Source of the DNA: JBBATK01 sp040398805
Lineage (GTDB): Bacteria; Bacteroidota; Ignavibacteria; Kapaibacteriales; NICIL-2
Length of the DNA stretch: 64,000 bases
NCBI GenBank assembly: GCA_040398805.1
Contig: JBBATK010000003.1
Location: 124,001-188,000 of the forward strand
Direction: 5' to 3'
Position numbers and translations under genes: made by a program. Shown here one piece after another: positions 51,209 through 61,400 of this stretch (the stretch's first letter is position 1; every line of letters starts with the position of its first letter). The notes beneath the pieces are model-generated. The model worked only from the letters and a program-made list of their open reading frames with translations, was not told the origin of the DNA and did no database searches.

Positions 51209-54200
51209 GGCTCGATGATGAAGGTGCGTTTATCCGACACGGAACCGTCTGCATACACCACTGCGTAGAGATACACGCCGGCATGAATACGTCCACCGTC
51301 GAGCGTGCCGAAGTCCCACCGCACCCCTCCGTCGTCATCGCGAGCAGTCACCGAGGCGATCTCCGCACCGTCCGCGGAGAGGACGATCACGCGCGCCCCG
51401 CGCGGAACTCCGGCGAAACGCACGTCATCCGATGCGGAAAGCTTGCATGGCTGAGGAAAGGCGAAAACGGAGGAAGCTTCGTCCGCAGGAAACACCCAAC
51501 TGATGGTATTCCCCGCACCGGCTGTCAGCATGCGACCGCTCACCGCTTCGATCATCCCGCGAGCTGTGATGGTGTACACGAAACCACGCGCACCAAGCGG
51601 CTTGTCCGGAGCGAAGTCGAACACCACCCTGCGCCGTGACGCGTCGGCAAAGCGCACCGACAGAAGTTCCGTTTGTTCCGGAGCGACATACGAGGCGGGA
51701 TCGAGAGCGGCCGCGGTGACCTCCTCGCTCCACTCCGCCGTCACCGATACCGGTGACAGGGATACGACCCGGGTGAAATGAAGATCGCAACACGTGCCCG
51801 TGTCTGCACGGACGATGGTGACGACCGAGCCGCGAACGGCGGGATAGGCGTTGGTGGCATACTCGCTCCGTATCTCGGTGGACAAGGTGTCCGCAGCGGA
51901 TGTCATGCCGCGTACGCGCAAGGCCACGAGCGAGTCCGTCAACACCACGGCACTGATCACGCTCAGCGCTGTGCCGTTCGCGCGCTGCACGATGAACGAG
52001 CCCGCATGAAGGTCTGCGTGCAGGACGGAGGCGGAGAAGGCGCAGAGGAGCACATCGCGGGAGGAGGCATCGACGCCGGCCGAGAGCAGACGCACGTCCG
52101 GTGCGGCGTTGATCACGCGCAGGCGGCTTGTGGCGGTGGACAAGGTGTCGGTAAGCGTCCGCATGCTGGTCACGGTGAATTCCGCGCGCTCTCCGGCGAA
52201 GAGACTCACACCGAAACGCGGCTGAGAAGTGATGCTGACGGTGCGGCGCTCGCTGCCACCGGCGGACACGACACGAAGACGGACGAGATAGGAGGCAGCA
52301 TCGCGCACGGGAATCCATGAGCATTGAAGGGAGTCGAAGACCACGCGACGCACGCGGAAGTCCGACGGAGCAGGTGGAACACCTGCGGCGCTCCACTCCC
52401 ACCATTCGGCGCGCGCCGACGTTTGTGATGTGAACACCAGTTCCTTCCGTCCGTTCCCATCCATATCCGTGATCATCGCGGAGTTCGACCATGCACCATC
52501 CTTGAACCACAACGGTCGCACACGACGGCTTGCTTTGTCGAAATGAAAGACATACACGTTCGGGAACAGGGAGAGGACGAACTCGTCTCCGGGTGTCGCA
52601 TCGAGCGGACCTGCCGCCACGCCGTTGTAATACGGACGTCCGTACCGCACACCGTAAAACCTTTCCCGCCACACCTCGCGATACCCGACTGCGGAGTCGT
52701 ATGCTACCAACCGGAAGGTCCATACCGACGGCTGTGGATCACCGTCCTCGGTGCGTCGCGTGGACGCCGGATAGCCGCTGAGTATCTCCTTCCGCCCATC
52801 GCCATCCATGTCCACTTCCGTCGTGAACTCCGTACCTGCATCGGCGTCGGCTTCGTTCTCGAGGACGGCCGCGGTTCTCAATGCGGAACCGTCCCACGCG
52901 CACACGTGGATGTCTCCGTCACTGTCGGTATAGGCAAGGTCCATGCGACCGTCGCCATCGAAATCGCCGACAGCGCCGCCGGGCGAGGAGAAGGTATTCG
53001 TCGATTTGTCGGAAGCCGGTCGCGAGGTAGGTACATGCTCTGCTATCTTGACGTAGGAACCATGCACGTTGGACCAAACCTCCATGGCATCGCTGGTGGA
53101 ACGGAGCACTCCGCCGGAGTCGCGGACGGTGCGTCCGGTACGATATGCCACGATGTCCGACCTTCCATCGCCATTGATGTCTGCGAATCGCGAAGCCCAC
53201 ATCGTCCGTGAACTCGTATCGGCGAACAGGGTCGACCCGAAACGCCCGTCCGCCGTCAGCGCCAGAACGCGCGTCTCACCACCGGAATACGTGAGCACTT
53301 CTTGCGCCTTGTCTCCATCGCTGTCGCCGATGCCGCGGCTGAACCAGGGCACGGACAGCGAGTCGCGAACACTCACCTGTCCACCGTTCCGCACATATGA
53401 CCGAAGAGTCCGCGATGGAGTCGAGACATCCGTTGCGATGAACGCCCGCTCGGAGGCGAGGACGGATTGAGGATTGAGGAACAGGCGCGGCGCCTGCCAT
53501 TCACGACGTTGCAACAACGTATCGGGAACCGACTCTTCATGGTCCTGAATGCCGATCCACCGTCCCGTGGTGTCGCCGTTCGCGTCGGTCACGGTGACAT
53601 GGACACGCGCGGATGAATCCGTCACGCCGGTCAGGTCTATCAACACATAGTGAAGCCTTCCTACATACCGGTCCGCTGCGGAGCGCGTAACGGACGATGC
53701 GACCAATTCCGCCGTGGCGGTCACGGGTCGGTCGGTCGTGATCCGCACACCCACATGCCGAACAGCCTGAACCCATATCGGTTCCGTGCGCACATCGAGG
53801 ATGCGCAGAGCCGACGGAACGACATGAAAGCGCGTGCTGCGATGGATCTCCCGACCATTCGCCAACCGCACGCGAAGACGGACCGTATAGGTGGTATCTC
53901 GCACCAATTGCGTGGTCAGCCTGCCGATGAGTCGGGGCTGAATGACGGCTTCCTGACCACTTGCCACCGCCGTCCACGTCGTCGCGTTCATGCCCTCTCC
54001 CACCTCGAGAGTCCATTCCTTCAAGAGCGGATCCGACACTGATGCCACGACCTCCACGGCGGAAACGGAACCGCGTGGTATGACGGCATCAAGATCGGGT
54101 CGCGTGATGAAGCATATCCCCTCTCCGTCGGACTCCAGGGCTTTGCGTATGTCCATTCTCCCTGCTCCCGTGGTTCTCGACCAGCGGGAGGTATCGATGG

Positions 54201-55470
54201 GTGCGGCATTCCGTTCGAGGAGCTGTCGAATCCCGGCGGGACTGAGTCCGGGATATGCCTGCACCAGCAACGCAGCGGCCGATGCAGCCATCGGTGCAGA
54301 GAACGACGTGCCGCTGACACTTGCGTATCCACCGCCTGCTTCCGTTGTCTGAATGCCCTGGCCGGGCGCTGACAACGAGAGCTGGGAGTTGTAGGAACTG
54401 AAGATGGCCCGCGTGTCCCAGGTGCTCGTCGCTCCTACGCTCATCACCCAAGGGAAGTCCGAAGGATAATGCACACCGGAGCCGCCGGAGTTGCCGGACG
54501 AGGCAACAACGAGGATTCCGCGTTCAAAGAGGTATCGGGATGCGTCGCGCAGCATCGCCGAGAACACATCGTCGCCGAAGCTGCAGTTGATGATGCGCGC
54601 TCCGTTCTCCGCGGCGTAGAGCATCGCCGATGCGATGTCGTCTTCCTCTGCATTCCCTGAAACATCGAAGGCACGTAACGTCATCAACCGTGCATCGTAG
54701 GCAAGACCGCTCACTCCCGAGCCGTTATCATGAGCTGCAGCGATCACACCGGCCACGTTCGTGCCGTGTCCGCCCTCGTCATAAGGGAACGGATCGCGGA
54801 TCGTCCAATCGCCAAGGTTCTCGAGGCGCTGATCGACGAAGTTGTATCCGATCACATCGTCGGCGAAGCCGTTCCCGTCGTTATCCTCGCCATCAAGGTC
54901 GCCCGCCACCCCGTTCCGCGTCTCGCTCACAGGCCACGGCTCGAATCGTCGGTTCCCGTTACGGTCTTCCGCGGCATTCGTCCATAGTTGCGTTTGCAGG
55001 TCCTCGTGATCCCAATCGATTCCCGTGTCGATGACGCCGACAACGACACCCTTGCCTGTGACACGCCGCCACACTTCATCGGCTTGCAACACCGTCAACG
55101 CCCATTGGGCATCCCGGAGCGAGTCTCGACGCACCACCCGGTCAAGCGACAGCTTCAGCGCCGGTCCTGAGGAAACGATGTCGTACCGAAGACGCCACGC
55201 TGCCAGCAGTCGTCCGTATTCCTCATCGACATCGCAACGGACGACGCACCACGATTGTACTTCGCGAAGGGATGAACGCGCACTCTCGCTCAAGGAAAGG
55301 AACTGCGCGGGCGCGGAAGGGCTGAGCATCCTCGCCGACGGGTTCTCCGAGGCGAAACGACGGGCGACGTCCGGCGAGGAGAATTTCACGCAGACGTCTC
55401 CCGGAGCGGACCGGGCAACGGTCCATAGGAACGGAATCATCAGCAGCATGCACATGCTCGATCTCGTCAT
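51205..55470 (-). CDS. T9SS-exported subtilisin-like serine protease with FG-GAP/VCBS repeats
   Basis: A 1421-residue secreted protein. Signal peptide (MTRSSMCMLLMIPFLWTVARS), propeptide-like part (about 25-120), S8 catalytic domain about 125-410 with Asp148 (GVIDTGID), His234 (GGHGTNVAGV), oxyanion Asn326 (SSGNSG) and Ser388 (GTSFSAP); an insertion with DLDGEDNDGNGFADD looks calcium binding. Then Ig/Fn3-like regions, a VCBS/FG-GAP block with repeated D-x-DGDG-x-D/E loops (DSDGDKAQE, DINGDGRSD, DFDGDGRMD, DMDGDGRKE, DMDGNGRKE), further beta domains, and a C-terminal T9SS type A sorting domain (from FPQPCKLS near 1340 to RTFIIEP). It should be displayed on or released from the cell surface. 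It is divergent from the RND operon. Confidence 0.93.
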   Translation of the reverse strand: MTRSSMCMLLMIPFLWTVARSAPGDVCVKFSSPDVARRFASENPSARMLSPSAPAQFLSLSESARSSLREVQSWCVVRCDVDEEYGRLLAAWRLRYDIVSSGPALKLSLDRVVRRDSLRDAQWALTVLQADEVWRRVTGKGVVVGVIDTGIDWDHEDLQTQLWTNAAEDRNGNRRFEPWPVSETRNGVAGDLDGEDNDGNGFADDVIGYNFVDQRLENLGDWTIRDPFPYDEGGHGTNVAGVIAAAHDNGSGVSGLAYDARLMTLRAFDVSGNAEEDDIASAMLYAAENGARIINCSFGDDVFSAMLRDASRYLFERGILVVASSGNSGGSGVHYPSDFPWVMSVGATSTWDTRAIFSSYNSQLSLSAPGQGIQTTEAGGGYASVSGTSFSAPMAASAAALLVQAYPGLSPAGIRQLLERNAAPIDTSRWSRTTGAGRMDIRKALESDGEGICFITRPDLDAVIPRGSVSAVEVVASVSDPLLKEWTLEVGEGMNATTWTAVASGQEAVIQPRLIGRLTTQLVRDTTYTVRLRVRLANGREIHRSTRFHVVPSALRILDVRTEPIWVQAVRHVGVRITTDRPVTATAELVASSVTRSAADRYVGRLHYVLIDLTGVTDSSARVHVTVTDANGDTTGRWIGIQDHEESVPDTLLQRREWQAPRLFLNPQSVLASERAFIATDVSTPSRTLRSYVRNGGQVSVRDSLSVPWFSRGIGDSDGDKAQEVLTYSGGETRVLALTADGRFGSTLFADTSSRTMWASRFADINGDGRSDIVAYRTGRTVRDSGGVLRSTSDAMEVWSNVHGSYVKIAEHVPTSRPASDKSTNTFSSPGGAVGDFDGDGRMDLAYTDSDGDIHVCAWDGSALRTAAVLENEADADAGTEFTTEVDMDGDGRKEILSGYPASTRRTEDGDPQPSVWTFRLVAYDSAVGYREVWRERFYGVRYGRPYYNGVAAGPLDATPGDEFVLSLFPNVYVFHFDKASRRVRPLWFKDGAWSNSAMITDMDGNGRKELVFTSQTSARAEWWEWSAAGVPPAPSDFRVRRVVFDSLQCSWIPVRDAASYLVRLRVVSAGGSERRTVSITSQPRFGVSLFAGERAEFTVTSMRTLTDTLSTATSRLRVINAAPDVRLLSAGVDASSRDVLLCAFSASVLHADLHAGSFIVQRANGTALSVISAVVLTDSLVALRVRGMTSAADTLSTEIRSEYATNAYPAVRGSVVTIVRADTGTCCDLHFTRVVSLSPVSVTAEWSEEVTAAALDPASYVAPEQTELLSVRFADASRRRVVFDFAPDKPLGARGFVYTITARGMIEAVSGRMLTAGAGNTISWVFPADEASSVFAFPQPCKLSASDDVRFAGVPRGARVIVLSADGAEIASVTARDDDGGVRWDFGTLDGGRIHAGVYLYAVVYADGSVSDKRTFIIEP

Positions 55471-55652
55471 CGTCTCTTCGGCGTATGCTCGCCATCACTG
55501 GAACAGATATGCCGCAATATGAGGGTTTTTCCGCTCCCCGAAGGACATGTCCGTCCATACCGGCATTCGGTGGTGAAATGTACTTCCGATGCACATTCCG
55601 TTAAATTTTATGAACAATACGAAAAGTGCTTTTTCGTAATTCCCGACGGTCG

Positions 55653-55692
55653 TAAATTTGGAAACTCAGTTAACCAAAATAGTTTCCTGAGT
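55653..55692 (+). promoter_or_regulatory. Promoter and overlapping inverted-repeat operator of the RND operon
   Basis: TAAATTTG (55653-55660) matches the -7 consensus. Directly at the expected start site lie two interleaved inverted repeats: GGAAACT (55660-55666) with AGTTTCC (55681-55687), and ACTCAG (55664-55669) with CTGAGT (55687-55692), around an AT-rich TTAACCAAAAT centre. The position and size suit a repressor site, as TetR-family proteins often use on RND efflux operons, but no regulator gene is adjacent. Confidence 0.5.
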
Positions 55693-55957
55693 GTCTCTTG
55701 ACAACCTAACGTCTTCGTGCCACCGGTCCGGCGAAGGGATACACCATCCCGTGGTCGCCGAACCAGAGGTATCGGAGAAAAAAGAACCGAAGGGAGAGAA
55801 CCTCAACTCAGCACTCCCTCAGGACGGCTCCTCACCATAACCACCACAACGAGGATGTCTCCCTTCGGTTCCCGTTTCAGGAATCACGCTCTGCCATGTC
55901 AGAGCGATACTTTGCGCAAAGGCGAAGCCCATGTTTTCCACCTTTCTCGGTACCGGC
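55693..55957 (+). promoter_or_regulatory. Long structured 5' leader of the TolC-adaptor-RND operon
   Basis: Most of the 487-base gap between the subtilase and the TolC gene is this leader. By eye it folds into: a stable nested hairpin 55725-55764 (nine of ten outer pairs GGTCCGGCGA with TCGCCGAACC, inner GGGAT/ATCCC); a perfect 14-bp long-range stem 55784-55797 with 55858-55871 enclosing 60 bases; a 7-bp hairpin CGCTCTG/CAGAGCG at 55887-55906; and the palindrome CTTTGCGCAAAG at 55910-55921 close to the start codon. No small ORF or known riboswitch consensus is recognised. The remaining part of the gap, 55471-55652, has no gene and presumably holds the subtilase promoter. Confidence 0.55.
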
Positions 55958-57265
55958 ATGAAACGTCTCGTCCTGTTCTTCTTCCTTGCGGCGATGAGCG
56001 CCCATGCTCAACGAGCGGTGCTGTCGGTTGACGAGGCCGTCGCCAAAGCCATCTCTGCTAGCCGCAGTTTGAAGATCGCGCACAGCAAAGTTTCGCAAGC
56101 GGAAGCGCGGGAAGACGAAGCTCAGGCCAACCGGTTGCCATCCGTCCGCTTCCAAGGCACGTACAACCGACTTAACGATGTCGGACCCGTGCAGTTCGAT
56201 AATCCCTTCGTCCCGGGCGCCAAGATCGTCCTCTCGGATCCCATCCTCAACAGCTACCAGCTGAACCTCACTGCTTCCCAAGTCGTGTTCGCGGGCTTCC
56301 GATTGGACGCCGCGAAGGATATCGCGAATCTTGCCGTGCAGGCGGCGCGGTTGGACGAACAGAGCGATGAAGTGTCGGTGCGGTTCGCAGCGACGACGAC
56401 CTACTGGTCGTTATACAAGCTCATGGAATTCAAGCAGGCGTTGGTGGAGACGGGCAAGCAATTGAACGCGCGTGTCGGTGATGCGGAAGTCTTCCTTCGT
56501 GCGGGGAATCTTACATCGAACGATGTCTTGAAACTGAAAGTGCAAGCGGCGAACGTGCGTGCGCAAGAGCTGGACGTGACGCAACAGATAGCATCGGTCA
56601 TGGTAGCGCTTAACAATCTTCTCGGCCAACCGTTACCGACTGTCATCGAACTCAGATCCAAGCCGATGTGGACGGAGACGGATGCCGGTTCGGTGCAGGA
56701 GGCGATTGCGAAAGCCCGTGAGGAACGGCCCGACGTCCGTGCCACACAGATGCGGGTGCGCGCGGCCGAGCGTGGTATCGATGCCGCGAACGGCGGATGG
56801 TGGCCGCAGGTCGCTGTCACGGCCACCTATCTCTATGCGAACCCTAATCAGCGGATCTTTCCGAACAGACCGCAATTCGATGCGACATGGGCGGTGGGAG
56901 TCTCCGCAGGATGGGACCTATGGAACTGGATGATCCCGGCGCATCAGGCCTCTCAGGCCCGTGCGCAGGCGGTTCAGTTGCAAGAGTCGCTGGGCATGAT
57001 GAAGGACGGCATCACGGTGGAAGCGATGCAGAACTATATGGCGCTTGCGCCTGCGCGGGAGCGCATCTCGGTGGCAGAGCAAGCGGAAGGCCAGGCCAAG
57101 GAAAACGCGGCGAACGTCTCGACAAGATTCAGCGCCGGAGCTGCCACGGGGACGGACGTTCTCGAGGCGCAGTCGTTGTTGCTTCAGGCATCGGTCAACA
57201 AGACGACGGCGATTGTCGACTATGAGTTGGCGTGGGCGAAACTGCAGCGGTCGCTTGGCAAGTGA
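55958..57265 (+). CDS. TolC-family outer-membrane efflux protein of the RND system
   Basis: A 435-residue outer-membrane channel protein. The ATG at 55958 gives a classical signal peptide (MKRLVLFFFLAAMSAHAQ); the ATG at 55931 would add nine residues. TolC repeats are visible: LSVDEAVAKAISASRSLKIAHSKVSQ..., a strand region (VRFQGTYNRLNDVG), then a second half starting SVQEAIAKAREERPDVRATQ with VAVTATYLYANP. First gene of the three-gene efflux operon; the adaptor follows after 51 bases. Confidence 0.93.
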   Translation: MKRLVLFFFLAAMSAHAQRAVLSVDEAVAKAISASRSLKIAHSKVSQAEAREDEAQANRLPSVRFQGTYNRLNDVGPVQFDNPFVPGAKIVLSDPILNSYQLNLTASQVVFAGFRLDAAKDIANLAVQAARLDEQSDEVSVRFAATTTYWSLYKLMEFKQALVETGKQLNARVGDAEVFLRAGNLTSNDVLKLKVQAANVRAQELDVTQQIASVMVALNNLLGQPLPTVIELRSKPMWTETDAGSVQEAIAKAREERPDVRATQMRVRAAERGIDAANGGWWPQVAVTATYLYANPNQRIFPNRPQFDATWAVGVSAGWDLWNWMIPAHQASQARAQAVQLQESLGMMKDGITVEAMQNYMALAPARERISVAEQAEGQAKENAANVSTRFSAGAATGTDVLEAQSLLLQASVNKTTAIVDYELAWAKLQRSLGK

Positions 57266-57316
57266 CGTTCCTCATCCGAATTCGAATATCATTATCATCT
57301 TCCTTTCTTTCCCTGT

Positions 57317-58372
57317 ATGAAAAAAGTCCTTTGGATAGCCGGCGGAGTCCTCGTCGTCATCGTGATGGTTCTCGTCCTCGTGCGTAACAAGAAGGCGATC
57401 GAGGAGAAGAACACGAACAATGTCGTGCAGAAGGTGTTTCCCGTCACCGCCGCGATGGTCCGCGATACGCAGGTCACCAGCGAGCTCTCCCTTGTCGGTA
57501 CCATCATGGCGAACAACGAGGTGAATGTGACATCGGAAACGAACGGACGCATCACGAAGTGCAACATCAGTGTCGGACAATCCGTCAGTGCGGGGTCGGT
57601 GCTGTTCGTCGTGGACGATGAACTGCGGCTGTCGCAGATGCGGACGGCTGAGGCGCAGTTCGACAAAGCCCGGAAGGACAGTTCGCGCAGTGCGATCCTT
57701 CTTCGCGAGAAGACCTTGCCACCGGCGCAGTGGGACCAAGTGGAACTCCAGTACCGGATGGCCGAGCAACAGCTCGTCATGGCCCGCCGCGCCTTCAATG
57801 ATACACGAATCAAAGCGCCGATCAACGGCATCGTCAGTGCCCGGTATGCGGATGTCGGCGCTACCGTGAACAACATGCAGAGCGGATCGGTCGTTGCCAC
57901 CATCGTCGACGTCTCCAGCTTGAAAGTGCGGATCCTCGTGGCAGAGAAGGACGTCGTGCGTTTGCGGGTCGGCGACCGCGTGCGCGTCACCTCCGAGCTG
58001 TATCCCAACGAAGAATTCCAAGGAACCATCGCATCGGTGAGCGAGAAGGGCGACGAAGCCCATACCTATGCCGTGGAAGTACGGATGCCCCGAACGACGA
58101 AACTCAAACCGGGCATGTTCGCACGCGTCGGCTTCTCTCACCGGGAGCAACGGAGCAGCCTCGTGATACCACGCGAATCCATCGTGGGTTCGATCAGCGA
58201 CGCCCGCGTGTTCGTCATCAATGACAACACCGTCCAGCTGCGTCCGGTGGTCCTCGGTGCGGATATCAACGGTAACCTCGAGGTGCGAAGCGGACTCAAA
58301 GCAGGCGAACGCGTCGTGACGTCCGGTTTGAACATGATCAAGGACGGCGCATCGGTCCGCGTGAGCGAGTGA
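57317..58372 (+). CDS. RND efflux periplasmic adaptor
   Basis: A 351-residue membrane-fusion protein. N-terminal anchor (VLWIAGGVLVVIVMVLVLV), lipoyl halves (NEVNVTSETNGRITKCNISVGQSV and TRIKAPINGIVSARYADVGATV), a short alpha hairpin, beta-barrel (LKVRILVAEKDVVRLRVGDRV) and C-terminal membrane-proximal domain (SGLKAGERVVTSGLNMIKDG). It has no lipobox, so it is anchored by its helix. Between the TolC gene and the RND pump, as expected for a MexA/AcrA-like part. Confidence 0.95.
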   Translation: MKKVLWIAGGVLVVIVMVLVLVRNKKAIEEKNTNNVVQKVFPVTAAMVRDTQVTSELSLVGTIMANNEVNVTSETNGRITKCNISVGQSVSAGSVLFVVDDELRLSQMRTAEAQFDKARKDSSRSAILLREKTLPPAQWDQVELQYRMAEQQLVMARRAFNDTRIKAPINGIVSARYADVGATVNNMQSGSVVATIVDVSSLKVRILVAEKDVVRLRVGDRVRVTSELYPNEEFQGTIASVSEKGDEAHTYAVEVRMPRTTKLKPGMFARVGFSHREQRSSLVIPRESIVGSISDARVFVINDNTVQLRPVVLGADINGNLEVRSGLKAGERVVTSGLNMIKDGASVRVSE

Positions 58373-58475
58373 CCATCCGTCGTCGACCGAGCGAACTGAC
58401 AGGCAATCAAGAACCTTTTATCTCCCTCGTTCCACGGAGGAACGTCGGGACTCTACCGAATACCACCGTCTAGAT

Positions 58476-61400
58476 ATGACACTGACTGAGCTGGCAATCA
58501 AGCGACCGTCCATCATCGTGGTCCTGTTCTCCATTCTGGGGATTCTCGGACTATACGGATACACGAAACTGAACTACAATCTCCTTCCGAAGTTCAGTCC
58601 GCCGTTCGTCACCATCACCACCGTCTATCCCGGTGGCGCCCCGCAGGAGATCGAATCCACGGTCTCGAAAGTGATCGAGGACGCCGTCTCCGGTCTGGAC
58701 AAGGTGAATGCGATCATCTCCAACTCCAACGAAGGGTATTCCCAAGTCCAGATCGAGTTCAGTAACACGGCCAAGACGGAGAACGCGATTCAGGACGTGA
58801 TCCGCGCCGTCAACCAAGTGCGCGGTCAACTGCCCAGCGGCGTCAAGGAACCCGTCGTCACGAAGTTCTCGCCCGACGAGATTCCCATCATCCGCATGGG
58901 CGCTACCTCCACCATGCCGGCACGGGAATTCTACCAGTTCGTGGACGACTATGTCAAGCCCGAGATCACGAAGATCCCCGGTGTGGGTAACGTATTCGTG
59001 AGCGGCGGACGTAAGCGCGAGATACGGGTGGAGCTCGATGCACAGAAGATCCAGTCGTACGGTCTGTCCCTCAACACCATCCAACAGGCCATCGTCGCTT
59101 CGAACCTGGACTTCCCGACGGGAAGCATCAAGGAGTCCGCCAACCAGTTCGTCGTGCGGGTAGCAGGCAAATACACCTCGGTGGCGCAGCTCCAGGATCT
59201 CGTCGTCGGTCGTTCCCGTCTCGGCGGCACCATCCGCTTGGCGGATATCGGCGCGGTGAAGGATTCGACGGCGGATATCACCACGTACAGCCGATACAAC
59301 GGCATCGAGAACATCAACATGAGCATCCAGAAACAGACGGATGCGAACGCCGTGGAAGTCAGCAGACTCGTCCACAAGCGTGTTGCGGAGCTCATGGAGA
59401 AGTACAAGGACATCAAGCTGAATCTCGATATCGCCGTGGATTCCTCCACCTTCACCCTGGAAGCGGCGAACGCCGTTCAGGTGGACCTCGTTCTCGCCAT
59501 CTTCATCGTGGCCCTCGTGATGCTGCTGTTCCTGCATAGTCTCCGGAACTCCCTCATCGTCATGATCGCCATTCCTGCGTCGCTCATCTCCACCCTGGTG
59601 GGGATCTGGGCGTTCGGCTTCTCGCTGAATCTCATGACGCTTCTCGGTCTCTCGCTCGTCATCGGCATTCTCGTGGACGATTCCATCGTGGTCCTCGAGA
59701 ACATCTATCACCATATGGAGCGGGGCGAGGACCGGATGGTCGCCTCCGTCCGGGGTCGTAACGAAATCGGCTTCGCCGCCTTGTCGATCACCCTCGTGGA
59801 CGTGGCGGTGTTCCTACCGTTGTCCCTGGTCAGCGGTATCGTGGGCAACATCATGCGCGAGTTCGCTCTGGTCGTCGTCATCTCCACCTTGTTCTCGCTC
59901 CTCGTCTCGTTCACCATCACCCCCATCCTTGCTTCGCGATATGCCCGCCTGGAGACGCTCACACGCGGCACGCTCATGGGTCGCATCGGACTGGCATTCA
60001 ACGCGTGGTTCGGTCGCGTGGAGAAATCCTACGCCGTCCTCATCGGCAAAGCATTGCGTAATGGTTGGACCATGGCACTGGTCGTCGTGCTCTCTTTCGG
60101 GTCCTGCGGCATCGTTCCCGTGCTTTTCCAGAACAAGCTCATCAGCCAGGAGTTCATCACCCAATCGGATCGTGGTGAGTTCGCCGTGACCGTGGAGTTT
60201 CCGCCGAGTATGAACGTGGACTCCACGAACGCCCGTGCCATGCGTATCGAACAGCATATCTCGTCCTTGAAGGAATGCGATCGCGTCATCGCCAGCGTGG
60301 GAACGTTCTCGAACGCCTTCCTCGGAGCTCAAACGGCGAACAACGTCTGTGAATTCAACGTCACTCTCCAACCCGCTTCCAAGCGTACGCGCACGACGGA
60401 AGAGGTAGGAAACGACATCAAACGGTATGTCATGGAATATCCCGGTGCCAAGGTGCGCGTGAATCCCATCGGCATCTTCGGGAGCGCCAATGAAAGTCCC
60501 GTGCAAGTCATCGTCTCCGGCGCCGATCGCGAGCTCGTCGGCCGGACCGCGCATCAGGTGCTCGATACCTTGAAGGCCATGGAAGGGACCACCGATGTGC
60601 GCCTTTCCAGCGAAGAAGGCAAGCTCGAGACACGCATCGACGTGGATCGTCAGAAACTGGCGGCGCTGGGCCTGAGCATAGGCGAGGTAGGAGCGGCGAT
60701 GAACGTGGCCCTGCAAGGCAACGACGATGCGAAGTTCCGCGTCGGCACCACCGAGTACCCCATCCGCGTCCGCTTGCGGAACGAGGACCGTACCAATGTC
60801 GACAACATCGCACGGCTCACGATCACCAATCGACTCGGACAACCCGTAGAACTGCAGCAGTTCGCCAAGCTCGCCTTGGGGACAAGCTCGACGAAGCTCG
60901 AACGGCGTGACCGCATCGCCTGCGTACGCGTGTTCGCCCAACCCTTCGGCAAGGGTGCCGGCGACATCGCCAATGAGTTGGACAAGCGACTGCAAGGCAA
61001 CCTGCCCGCGGGAGTCAGTTACACCTATCTCGGCGATGTGAAGAACCAGCGTGATGGCTTCGGCGACCTTGGTATCGCGATGCTCGGCGGACTCATCTTC
61101 GTGTATCTCATCATGGTGGCCCTCTACGACTCGTATTCGTATCCGCTCGTGAATCTCTTCTCCGTCTTCGTCGCGCCGCTCGGAGCATTCATGGCTCTGG
61201 CGTTGACCATGCGCAGCATGTCCATCTTCACCATGCTCGGATTCATCATGCTCATCGGTCTGGTGATGAAGAACTCGATCCTTCTCGTGGACCGGGCCAA
61301 TCACAACCGCCGAGAGCGCGGAATGTCGTTGAAGGAAGCGTTGATGGAAGCCGGCGAGGTGAGATTGCGTCCTATCGTCATGACCACGGTCGCCATGATC

